From Dysidea avara (taxonomy: Eukaryota; Porifera; Demospongiae; Dictyoceratida; Dysideidae), in the NCBI RefSeq assembly GCF_963678975.1, contig NC_089278.1, positions 10,629,479-10,693,478 on the forward strand: a stretch of 64,000 nt of DNA, written 5' to 3'. The notes beneath the pieces were generated by a model, which had not been told where the DNA came from, did not search any database, and saw nothing but the letters and a program-made list of their open reading frames with translations. This document shows, in pieces, positions 25,501 to 37,500 of the stretch. Made by a program: the position numbers and the translations under genes. Position 1 is the first letter of the stretch, and every line of letters starts with the position of its first letter.

Positions 25501-28500
25501 ACAACTGCAGGCTGCAAAGGTGGGAGATTTAAAACAAATAAGGTGGCATCCAGCAATGATCAAGTGGTGCTTGAATTAAGACTGATATCATCAGCAGCAT
25601 ACCATGCAATGAGGTCATCTGGGTTTGTCACACTACCATCAGAACGATTATACTAATTACATCAAAGGAAGGCTTGGGTTTCAACCACAAGTGTTGGAAA
25701 TGCTCCAGAAAGAATCAGATATTGACAACCTTACTGAAGCAAAACGGTATGTAATACTAACTCTGGATGAAATGAAGATTAAGGAAGACATTGTATTTGA
25801 CAAGAATACTGGTGAAATGATTGGATTTATTAATGTCGGTGATATCAATAATGCTATTCAAGATTAAAAGACAACACAGTTGACCATTCACCTATCACGA
25901 CACATCTCCTCACTTTGATGGTTCGAGGAGTGTTTATCCACCTTGAGTTTCCTGTTGCACAATTTGCTGACAATCTAACAGCAGGTACACTGTTTCCTAT
26001 TGCGTGGGAAGGTGTACAACATTTAGAAGTAATGGGCTTCAGAGTGATAGGAATAACTGCTGATGGAGCAAGCCACAATCAAAAATTTTTCCGCATGCAC
26101 AGGAAATCAGAAATCAGATTCAGACAGCTCTTATGTTTACAAGACAGAAAATCCTTTTTCAGAGGAAGAACGTTTTATTTATTTTATTTCAGACCCACCA
26201 CATCTGATCAAGACTGCCCGCAATTGCTTAAGTCATTCATATGGACATGGATATACCAGGAAACTTTGGGTAATTTATTACCTATAAGATGCATGCTGTT
26301 TGATTGTAGTTAGATTTGGCAAATTTTAATTTATTCTACCACAGGCCTAAGTCTAAAATTTTCTATTAAGATTGTCATAATGTTGTTGTGAGTTGTCAAA
26401 TGCCTTCAAGCTATATAGCTACGTGATACATGCATGTGTACATCTATACAATTAAAATGTATGTGTGTTCAGTAGACCCTCAGCTATCTGGCCTCCTTTT
26501 ATCCAAAATTGAAAGTGGCCATTCTATTAGGGCATTTTGAGTAAGGCGTATGTCTATTAGAGAATTTAAAACAGGGCTCTGCATATAAATGTATGAGCTT
26601 CATTTATCCAAACAGTTTACTTATCTGAACAACTTACCCATTACTTGAGACATATTGGGATTTGGATAACCGAGGATCTATCTACTTGAAATTGCATGTT
26701 ATATAGTTATTGACAACTGCTTTTAGAGCAATAGTCATGATTTATCCTGGCAACATATTGTCAATCTGTATAATAAGATGTCCACCATGGCTGCTCAATC
26801 TAGTGGTGTTACATTTTTGCCAGACCTAAAGAGGGAGCACATTGAGTTAACATCATTTTCCAGGATGCGAGTTGGGCTGGCTGCACAGGTAAAGTGACAC
26901 ATGTATAGAGAACTGTAAATACATAATATTTCAACTATAGGTGTTAAGCAAATCCGTAGCTGATGGGCTATCATACTATGGTGACCCAGACACAAAGGCT
27001 ACAGAGAAGTATTGTTGTGTTACGGATCGTTTCTTTGACTGCTTGAATGTGCGCTGTCTGGATGCCTGGAAGAAAAAGAAAAAAAACGACTTGAAACCGT
27101 ACACTGATCCAGATGATAAAAGATTAAAGGTAATGGATCATACTGTATGAAATCAAACTTTAGCTATATATGTTTGCATGCATTGATAGTGGTTAGCAAA
27201 TTAGCAGGGAAACTCTGGAAGGACCGAATATTACAGGTAAGTGATGGCAAACATGTAAGCTCAATGCGTTTGTTATATAACATGTAGCAAAATTGTTTAT
27301 GGATATGACAAGATGCCTGCTGAAGAAATTCAAAGGATGTGAGCTTTTTTCTGTTAAGTGAACAAGTATCACAAGACACAGTAGAGAATCGCTTTGGAAA
27401 GCAGAGAGCCAGGGGTGGAAGGAATGATAATCCTACAATTAAGCAGTGCTTAGTGAATGATGGAGCACTCTGGCTCCAAAATTCCCAAGCACTAGATCCT
27501 GTGAGAGGTAATTGTTCACAGAAAAGACGTCTCTACAATGATCCAGTGGATACAGTGGACATGGCTTTGAACAATCCACTGCCAAAAAGGCCAAGACATG
27601 CTGCACACTGCAAATGAGTAACACTTTTGTAGTCAATATCAATATACTATTCTTGTATCATGCTCTTGATATGCAAGAGTGACTATGTATAATATTAAAA
27701 TTACATAGACTTTAATGTTAGTGTTTTCCTCAAGCTCTTGCTCTTTTTTGTGTCTCTTTTTGAGCTCTTCTTATATGATTCCAACCATGAAGCTGCTAAA
27801 GAAAATCCTCTGATTGTTATCCACAGAGTAATGATCTCTCTTAACAAATCATTGGATGTCACATGATCATCAATGTATTTTGATACGATACTCCATTTAA
27901 GTAGTACTTGCTTGTTCTTCAAACAGAGTTACATCATATTTCTTTTGATGGTGTCTTCTTGTGAATTGCTGGTGTTATATGTGGTACAAAGCAACCGGCT
28001 AACCATGGACTCAAGAGCCAGAAAGAAACAAAACGAATCATCATTTACAGGAAATAAGCCTCCTCGATTGACTTTCTCAATCCACTTAGTTGTGTAGTTA
28101 TGAATGCTAATCTCATCTCCAGCCACTGCCATGTTACCTAAACAAGCCAAATATGGCGCAACTCTCTCTTTCATCTTCTTTTCATACTTCTTCAGCAGCA
28201 CACGTGGCACATATCCAGATACATATCTTAGTGCATTTAGTTCATCATCACTGTAAGTCATCTTGGGTGGCTTGTCACTAACAATTGCTGCACTACTTGG
28301 CTTTGTTGTAGAAAAATGGGTCTTCATAAAGCTCTCAAATATCTTTAGGTTGACTGTTTGAGCTGCTAGTCTGTCATAATTCAACCCAATACGTTGGTAA
28401 AATATTTTCCACACAATGTAGGGAGGATGTGGCTTCTCATGCTATGAAATTCTCGCCATAACTTTTCTTGCTTGGTGGTTGTAATCTTTCAGTGTAGTGA

Positions 28501-31500
28501 AAATGTTTCTAAGTGCAAGCACGAGCTCTTCGCTAAAAGTGTTGAATGCTTCTAGCGATGTTTCGTCGCCTTCTGCAATTCTCCTCAATAACTTCGTTGT
28601 AAATTCTCTTCACTTTGTAACCTATTAAATGAACTGCCTTCTGTTTTGTAACAGTACTCGCTAATGAAACTTCGAACAATTCCACTAGCCATGGTTATAG
28701 CTACAGTTAAGTCTTGGCCTTAGCAACAGCTTTTGTGACGTAGCCGAAACACGGATGTTTTAACGCGCAAGTTCCGTTTCCAATCACTATGTGTATAGTA
28801 TATCTATGATTAAACGAATCTATAGAAGTTTCTAATTAGCGCAAGCAGCGAAATAAACCTGCTTTGAGGCATTATTCCTGGGTTTCGCCATCTTAGAGCG
28901 CCGTATTTTAAACTATGAAACAACATACTTGTGTCTGATAAAGCTAGAGCTACTCTTATACGCTTAACTCACCATTCTTCCATAGGCTCCTGTACAAACT
29001 ACACCCCCAGTTAAAATATCACGAACGCGACGCGGAAATGTAGTGAAAGTATAGCGGATAGTATATGGCACTTGTAAGGTTTTGCGTAATTTAGGATAAG
29101 GCTGTTGATATACTTTTATGCACAAATCCACATAACTCATGTAGGCCTAAACTGTGGCTACGCACAAGCTTAAGGTCATGAACTTTGAGAAAGCTATGGT
29201 ACACAAAATCCACTAAGCCTCTAGAGATAGTAATTATCTAATCAAAAACAGCCAAGCTGTAAAAAAGGGTGCGGCCCCCCAAAAAGGCCATGGTGAAAAA
29301 AGATGTGAAATCCAAGGTGGCAGCCAAGAAATGGCTGTGATGGTAGGTTAATGGTAAAAATTTTAATAACGACAATTCAGGTGAATTTGGTGCCAAGAAC
29401 AAGTGGCACAAAATTCACCTGAATTGTCGTTATTAAAATTTTTACCATCACAGCCATTTCTTGGCCGCCACCTTGGATTTCACATCTTTTTTCACCATGG
29501 CCTTTTTGGGGGCCGCACCCTTTTTTACAGCTTGGCTGTTTTTGAATAGATATCACTTCTTTTTGTATTTGTATACTGCAAAGCCGGTCAATGGCTGGCT
29601 TTGGGTTTTTTTTAACCCATGTGTTTTTTTCTTTACCACAGGAAGAAAAGAACTTAAAGAAGATTTTAATACTTCAATAATTTTTGATTTTATTAGTAAT
29701 TATATACATACATTTATTACATGCCCATTATTCCCCACAGGATATTATTTTGCAGCTGATCTCTCTACTGGGTGACTTGAAATGTAGTTGAACTATCTAT
29801 AAGGCAGAGACAATTATAATTTTTTCCAAATCTCAGTGAAAATATCAGGCAACCTAAAGCATTATCTGACATTGATATGCTACTGTTTTACACAATTCGT
29901 CGGAAATCCTTACGTTACATTGATAGAATAGAGTGACTCAACCTATAATAATACAATCATTGTTGTCTAATTGATTGACAATGCATCACTATAAAACTCT
30001 CTAGCTTCCTTTTATTTTGATCTGACATTTTGTCAGGCAGGTTCCATTATGGTCGGCCATGCATGATATTTACCTGACAAATGGCCTATGTCAGGCAGTA
30101 ATAATTGACTCTGCTATAAGGTGACCTCTTCTAGCTAATCTCTCTACAGGGTGATTTGTTTCTAGATGAACTCTCTACAGGTGATTTGTTTGCAGCTAAA
30201 CTCTCTAAATGGTGGTTTCTTTGTAGCTGAACTCTCTACACGATGGTTTCTTTGTAGCTGAACTCTCTACAAGGTGACTTCTTCTAGCTGAACTCTCTAC
30301 AGGGTGATCTTTTTGTAGCTGAACTCTCTACAGGGTGATTTGTGTGCAGCTGAACTCTCTACATGATGGTTTCTTTGTAACTGAACACTCTGCAAGGTGA
30401 CTTCTTCTAGCTGATCTTTCTACAGGGTGATTTGTTTGCAGCTTAACTCTCTACATGATGGTTTCTTTGTAACTGAACTCTCTACAAGGTGACTTCTTCT
30501 AACTGAACTCTCTACAGGGTGATCTTTTTGCAGCTGAACTCTCTACAGGGTGATTTGTTTGCAACTGAACTCTCTACATGATGGTTTCTTTGTAGCTGAA
30601 CTCTCTACAAGGTGACCTCTTCTAGCTGAACTCTCTACAGAGTGATTTGTTTGCAGCTTAACTCTCAGAGTCTACATGATGGTTTCTTTGTAGCTGAACT
30701 CTCTACAAGGTGACTTCTTCTAGCTGAACTCTCTACAGGGTGATCTTTTTGTAGCTGAACTCTCTACAGGGTGATTTGTTTGCAGCTGAACTCTCTACAT
30801 GATGGTTTCTTTGTAGCTGAACTCTCTACAAGGTGACCTCTTCTAGCTGATCTCTCTACAGGGTGATTTGTTTCTAGCTGAACTCTCTACAGGTTATTTG
30901 TTTGCAGCTAAACTCTCTACATGGTGGTTTCGTTGTAGCTGAACTCTCTACACACGATGGTTTCTTTGTAGCTGAACTCTCTACAAGGTGACTTCTTCTA
31001 GCTGATCTCTCTACAGGGTGATTTGTTTCTAGCTGAACTCTCTACAGGTGATTTGTTTGCAGCTAAACTCTCTACATGGTGGCTTCTTTGTAGCTGAACT
31101 CTCTACATGATGGTTTCTTTGTAGCTGAACTCTCTACAAGGTAACTTCTTCTAGCTGAACCCTCTACAGGGCGATTTGTTGTAGTTGAATTCTCTACAGG
31201 GTGATTTATTTGAGGCTGAACTCTCTACATGGCAGTTTCTTTGTAACTGAACTCTCTACAAGGTGACCTCTTCTAGCTGATCTTTTTACAGGGTGAATTG
31301 TTTGTAGCTGAACTATCTACAAGGTAACTTCTTTTAGCTGATCTCTCTACAGGGTGATTTGTTTGCAGCTGAACTCTTTACAAGATGGTTTCTTTGTAGC
31401 TGAACTCTCTACAAGGTGACTTCTTCTAGCTGAACTCTCTACAGGGTGATTTCTTTGTAGCTGCACTCTCTATATGATGGTTTCTTTGTAGCTGAACTCT

Positions 31501-34500
31501 CTACAAGGTGACTTCTTCTAGCTGATCTCTCTACAGGGTGATTTGTTTCTAGCTGAACTCTCTACAGGTGATTTGTTTGCAGCTAAACTCTCTACATGGT
31601 GGCTTCTTTGTAGCTGAACTCTCTACATGATGGTTTCTTTGTAGCTGAACTCTCTACAAGGTAACTTCTTCTAGCTGAACCCTCTACAGGGCGATTTGTT
31701 GTAGTTGAATTCTCTACAGGGTGATTTATTTGAGGCTGAACTCTCTACATGGCAGTTTCTTTGTAACTGAACTCTCTACAAGGTGACCTCTTCTAGCTGA
31801 TCTTTTTACAGGGTGAATTGTTTGTAGCTGAACTATCTACAAGGTAACTTCTTTTAGCTGATCTCTCTACAGGGTGATTTGTTTGCAGCTGAACTCTTTA
31901 CAAGATGGTTTCTTTGTAGCTGAACTCTCTACAAGGTGACTTCTTCTAGCTGAACTCTCTACAGGGTGATTTCTTTGTAGCTGCACTCTCTATATGATGG
32001 TTTCTTTGTAGCTGAACTCTCTACAAGGTGACTTCTTCCCTCTACAGGGGGATTTGTTTGTAGCTGAACTCTCAACAAGTGATTTATTTGCAGCTGACCT
32101 CTTTATGTGGTGGTTTCTTTGTAGCTGAACTCACTACAAGATGACCTCTTCTCTCCAGGGTGATGTGTTTCTAGCTGAACTCTCTACTGGTGATTTGTTG
32201 CAGTTAAACTCTCTACATAGTGGTTTCTTTGTAGCTGAACTCTTTACAAGGTGACTTCTTCTAGCTGAACTCTCTACAAGGTGATTTCTTTGTAGCTGAA
32301 CTCTCTACATGATGGTTTCTTTGTAGCTGAACTCTCTACAAGGTGACCTCTTCTAGCTGATCCTTTTACAGGGCGATTTGTTTGTAGTTGAATTCTCTAC
32401 ACGGTGATTTGTTTGAGGCTGAACTCTCTACATGGCGGTTTCTTTGTAGCTGAACTCTCTACAAGGTAACTTCTTCTAGCTGATCCCTCTACAGGGCAAT
32501 TTGTTTGTAGTTGAATTCTCTACACGGTAATTTATTTGAGGCTGAACTCTCTGCATGGCGGTTTCTTTGTAGCTGAACTCTCTACAAGGTGACCTCTTCT
32601 AGCTGATCTCTTTACAGGGTGATTTGTTTTTAGCTGAACTCTCTACAGGTTATTTGTTTGCAGCTAATCTCTCTACATGGTGGTTTCTTTGTAGCTGAAC
32701 TCTCTACATGATGGTTTTTTTGTAGCTGAACTCTCTACAAGGTGATTTGTTTGCAGCTGAACTCTCTACATGATGGTTTCTTTGTAGCTGGTAACCTCTT
32801 CTAGCTGATCTCTCTACAGGGTGATTTGTTTGCAGCTGAACTCTCTACATGATGGTTTCTTTGTAGCTGAACTCTCTACAAGGTGACCTCTTCTAGCTGA
32901 TCTCTCTACAGGGTGATATTTTTGTAGCTGAACTCTCTACAGGGTGATTTGTTTGCAGCTGAACTCTCTACATGATGGTTTCTTTGTAGCTGAACTCTCT
33001 ACAAGGTGACCTCTTCTAGCTGATCTCTCTACAGGGTGATTTGTTTCTAGCTGTGTGAACTCTCTACAGGCGATATGTTTGCAGCTGAACTGTCTACATG
33101 GTGGTTTCTTTGTACCTGAACTCTCTACAAGGTGACTTGTTTCTAGCTGATCCCTCTACAAGGTGACTTCCTCTAGCTGATCTCTCTACAGGTTGATTTG
33201 TTTGTAGCTGAACTCTCTACATGGTGATTTGTTTGTAGCTGAACTCTCTACAGGATGGTTTCTTTGTTACTGAACTTTCTACAAGGCAACTTTTTTCTAG
33301 CTGATCTCTCTACAAGGTGACTTCCTCTAGCTGATCTCTCTATAGGGTGACTTGTATCTAGCTGAACCATCTACAGGATGATCTGTTCATAGTTGAACTC
33401 TCTACAGGTTAATTTGTTTGTAGCTGAAATCTCTTGTTTCAAACTGATCTCACTGTAGGATACTACTTATTTGTAGCTGAACTCTCTACAGGATGGCTTC
33501 TTTGTAGCTGAACTCTCTACAGAGTGATTTTTTTTGTAGCTGAACTGTATATAGGGTGATTTGTTTGTACCTGAACTTTCTATAGGGTGATTTGTTTATA
33601 GCTGAATGCTCTGCAGGGTGATTTGTTTGTAGTTGATCTCTCTATAGGGTTTCTTTGCAGCTGAGTTCTCTACAGGGTGACTTCTTCTAGCTGAACTCTC
33701 TCTTGTTTCTAGCTGATCTCTCTACAGAGTAACTTGTTTGTATAGCTGAACTCTTTACAGAGTAGTATTTTGGTTGCTGAACTCTCTACACGGTGACTTG
33801 TTTGTAGCAAAATTCTTTACAGAGTGACTTGTTAGTAGCTGAATTCTCTACAGAGTGACTTACTTGTAGCTGAACACTGTATAAACTATAAAGTGACTTG
33901 TCTGTAGCTGAACTCTCTTCAGGGTTACTTGTTTGCAGGTGATCTCTATAGGGTAACTTGTTTGTATAGATGAACTCTTTACAGGGTAGTTTCTTTGTAG
34001 CTGAACTCTCTCCACAGTGACTTGTTTGTAGCTGAATTCTCTAGAGAGTGTAGCTGAACTCTCTACAGGGTGCATGACTTGTTTATAGCTGAACTCTCTT
34101 CAGTGTGACTTGTAATGTTCTGAATCACTACAGCGATATATTTGTAGCTGAACTCTCTATAGGGTGACTTGCTTCTTGCTGAACTGTCTATAAGATTAAC
34201 TGTTTGCAGCTGAACTCTCTACAGAATAACCTGTAATGTAATAGAATTATATAACGGAGTAAATAAATTAGCTGAATGCTCTATTAGGGTGACTGTTCTA
34301 TTAGAGTATCTTGATCTCGCATTTGCTACACGGAGTTGGCTTTCGAATCATAACTCAGTGGTTTGTAATCCAATTCTTCTATACTACTGCAAGGACTTTC
34401 AATGAAGATTATTCCAGCTATACACCGATTTTCAGCTCATTGTTCTAAGCGGTTTGCCTAGTAGGCGTGAAAACTAATACTTTTTTATTCCTAAAAATCG

Positions 34501-37500
34501 ATCGCGTAATTGTGACACAGGTTGGGTTTTGTGTCATATCTCCGTGGTCTTTATCTCGATTCCTTTCAAACCACCAAAAGGCACTCCTACGATGGTTACT
34601 CCATCTACATAGCAATTTTCAACTCATTCCATGAAGCGGTTTACCCTGTAGGCGTGACAACAAATCGATCTTGTTTTACGCGAATAATCGGTCATAACTC
34701 CTGAATCATTCATCGGATTTGCACCAAATTTGATGCTAGGATTCGCCTTTGTACTCCCCTTCTATGTTCCAAATTTCAAGGCGATCAGAGTACGCGTTTG
34801 CGTTTTATAGCAATTTTTGCAAGTGTGCAAAAAGACGAAGAAAAAAAACGAAGAAAAAAAACGAAACTTTGGCCACTCATATCTCGGTAATGGCTTGAGT
34901 GATTTCCTTCAAAGTTGGAATGTAGACTCCCCTAGCTGGCGGGCAACTCTGTAGCAAATTTGGTTCCAATCGGATAAGGTATCACCGAGATACAAATGTG
35001 TGAAAATGACGTTTTCTTTCTTCCTGTCAATATACTCACGGTGTGGCGCGCCGGCTTCTTGGGCCGCATGACACACTATCGTGTGTCTTGATAGTAGAGA
35101 TGGTTTTAAGAACAACTGAAGGTTGGAGATTTGTTACTAGGTTGTATGTACAGTAACTGTACATAAGCTTTCTCTGGCTGTGGATATATTTGGACTGCAA
35201 TAAAAAGTAATCTAATTTAGTAATTAATTAAAGAGCCTTGGGGTGATACTGTGTATTTTCAAGGAAAGTTTATGACAAATTATGGGTCAAATGCAGGATT
35301 TGTTCTATGAGCTGGTAGTTTTAAATTTCAAACTGAAGACTCAAACAAAACTATCAATATAATAGTTCATAGTAAGGGGTGACCACTTCCATAGGTAAGC
35401 TTAATAGGGGCGGATCCAGGGGGAGTTCAAAGGGTTCCATGGAACCCTCCTTTTGAAAGAGCCTGTCTTACTCAAGATACTCTAATAGAGTAGTCAAGAT
35501 CGAAATACTCTAATAGAGCAGTCATAGTATTCTTAAGATGTAGCAAGCTACGAATGTAGTTATCAATAAGGAAATATAGTTGGTGAGGGGCAGCTATTGT
35601 CAGCAAGTGATGACCTTTTTTATTTTATTTTTTGGTCTTTGGCTTACAGCTAGGGTGAAGGAACCCCCTTTTAAAAAGTCTGGATCCACCCCTATTCAGC
35701 ACTTATTAGCTCCTGATTGAAGCAATCATGAATTAATTTACTTAATTATCTACCATTGTGCGGAGCTACTTTTCTTATCAGGTCTTTTAAATTATTAGTT
35801 CACGTGTTAATTCTACCCATGCCACAAAGACATGAAACTTAAATTTGCCATTACCTGAATATTAAAAATCGGTTTCTGCACAATTGTAGCTTATTTACTA
35901 CTGCTTTCCCATCCAAAATTCAATAGTTGTATCTTGAAAAAAACAACAAAAAAAACAGTGACTAGTTCATTTTTATATCGTGGCTTGTAATAAGAGCATG
36001 CATTAAGTGCTGTGGTGATCTGTGCTTAGCATATACAGAGGTTTTGAAGTTGCTTGATACATGACTATGTTGCGCATGTGCAGCAACTAGCCAATGAAAT
36101 TTAAGCAGCACAATTGAATTTCACAAAGAGTGAATTTCATTGGCTGTATCTGTTGCACATGCGTAATACCAGGAGAAGCTCCTGGTAATACGATCATGCC
36201 AATATTATCAAGCAACCTCAAAACCTCTGTAACATATTCATTTGCAAATTACAGAAACTGGTGGTCAACCACAGCAATGATTATAATTAAGCCTCACTAT
36301 TAATTTGATTGCTTGCACAATTGGAGACAAATCATTATACGGCTTCTGGAAATCAAGCTGTCCTGGTCACAAGCAAGGTCTTATGGACTCGCACTGCTTG
36401 CTTGCTTGAATGTACCATATATAAGGAATACAGGCTATTATCATATATAAAAGGGATATAGGCTATTATCATATATAAGGGATACAGACTATTATCATAT
36501 ATAAGGGATACAGGCTATTATCATATATAAGGGATACAGGCTATTATCATATACAAGGGATACAGACTATTATCATATATAAGGGATACAGGCTATTATC
36601 ATATATAAGGGATACAGTTTATTAACATGTACACCAAACATTACAACCAATAACCAACTAAAGTGCAATTTGATCTGCATCACTACTAATATACCTGCTG
36701 CTAATATCTATGCACAGCAAGTCACACTGTGCATTAACTTATGTCTGTCACATAGTAATTTCAGTTGTGCCTAACCCTCAAAACAAGTAGCTAAGCATAT
36801 ACTGATGTATTGTTATGGTTGCAGACTATTTGCAGTTGAGAATATAAACTGTTAGTACTGAATAACTCATCACTATCTTTGCATGCAATATAAGACTAGG
36901 GTATTGGCTTACCCTTCAATACTATCACCTAGTTAAGACAATGGTTAATCTTTCACTCTGATGATTCTCTGTAACTCAAGGTGTCTACTGTTAATCCATA
37001 CTAGATTTAGAAGTACATTTAAACTACACATGTTATGCGTATATCAATGTAATGCCCGACTACCACTAATACGGGCTGAGGGTGGGGAAAGGTCGGGGAC
37101 GGTGGGGGAATTGACCACTAAATTTCCCCGACATAGTGGGGATTTGTCTTCACTGAAGAAATTCACTCAGACAACAAAGGTGCGTGCTTTCAGTTTAGGA
37201 AGGGGTGTCTCGGGTGCTAGATACTATAGAATCCACTAGAACTAACTCATCGCTAGACCAACACCACACGACCGTACAAATCCCCCCCAGCCCCAGTATT
37301 CCCGGGGTTTGTATTACCAGTACTTCCCCAGTAGGTGGGGAATCGTAATTTTCAGTGATGCAAATCCCTAGTCTCGCACAGCCAGATCACTATTTCTCCC
37401 CACGGCGCTTATCGATTAGAGATTATAAGCGCCTGCTCGAAATAGGGTCTGGTACACTTCCAATAGGCCAGTTGTGACAGCACCTCGATTAGAATTTATA

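Larger units (their letters stand above)
23434..27617 (+). pseudogene. P-element/THAP9-like transposase, multiply broken
   Basis: Catalyses transposon excision and insertion in intact relatives. Recognisable blocks in order: CAHCNDQC...[14 protein letters not shown] (24900-25020); a coiled coil after YMSGPQK (25258-25400); [21 protein letters not shown] and [11 protein letters not shown] (25760-25860); [13 protein letters not shown] (26058-26095); [14 protein letters not shown] (26187-26228); [10 protein letters not shown] (26958-26990); and a C-terminal [15 protein letters not shown] (27391-27435). These match the RNase H-like and C-terminal segments of P/THAP9 transposases. Splice sites are partly visible (donor after 25072, acceptor before 25258). 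Breaks: stop codon at 25032-25034, and frameshifts near 25577, 25655, 25865 and 26100. No THAP zinc finger was recognised at the N-terminus, so the 5' limit is approximate. Confidence 0.75.
22973..29102. mobile_element. P-element/THAP9-like DNA transposon, decayed, about 6.1 kb
   Basis: Outer inverted repeats begin GCCTTATCC and run through 'ACCTTACAAGTGCC', 'ATACTATCCG' and 'GTGATATTTTAACTGGGG'. Weaker inverted similarity continues inward to about 23300 on the left and 28775 on the right, so the TIRs may exceed 300 bp. Inside are a plus-strand transposase pseudogene (to 27617) and a convergent minus-strand second ORF (28692-27701). No target duplication could be identified. Located in intron 1 of fucosidase copy 3. 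The superfamily call comes from transposase motifs. Confidence 0.8.
29236..35092. mobile_element. Hairpin-satellite composite element, copy I (about 5.86 kb)
   Basis: Three ordered parts: a foldback palindrome of about 315 bp (29236-29552), a long array of 30-31-bp repeats (30116-34235), and a unique tail of about 830 bp (34262-35092) ending in a small hairpin (ACACAC-TATC-GTGTGT) and CTTGAT. Copy II at 44926-48098 has the same order, and the two copies share endpoints (start ATCTAATC, end CTTGAT) while outside flanks differ. That behaviour marks a mobile unit. No transposase is encoded, so it would be non-autonomous. It lies in intron 1 of fucosidase copy 3. Confidence 0.75.

Noticed and set aside
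29461-29775. Plus-strand 104-codon open frame starting [11 protein letters not shown]
   Set aside because: It lies in the right arm of a foldback palindrome and low-complexity T-rich sequence. The equivalent frame is not kept in the second composite copy.
33860-34075. Minus-strand frame within the satellite
   Set aside because: It is a by-product of the tandem unit; the translation is itself repetitive and contains no domain.
36412-36622. Regular direct repeats resembling a CRISPR array
   Set aside because: Units are contiguous with no unique spacers, there are no cas genes, and the context is an animal intron.
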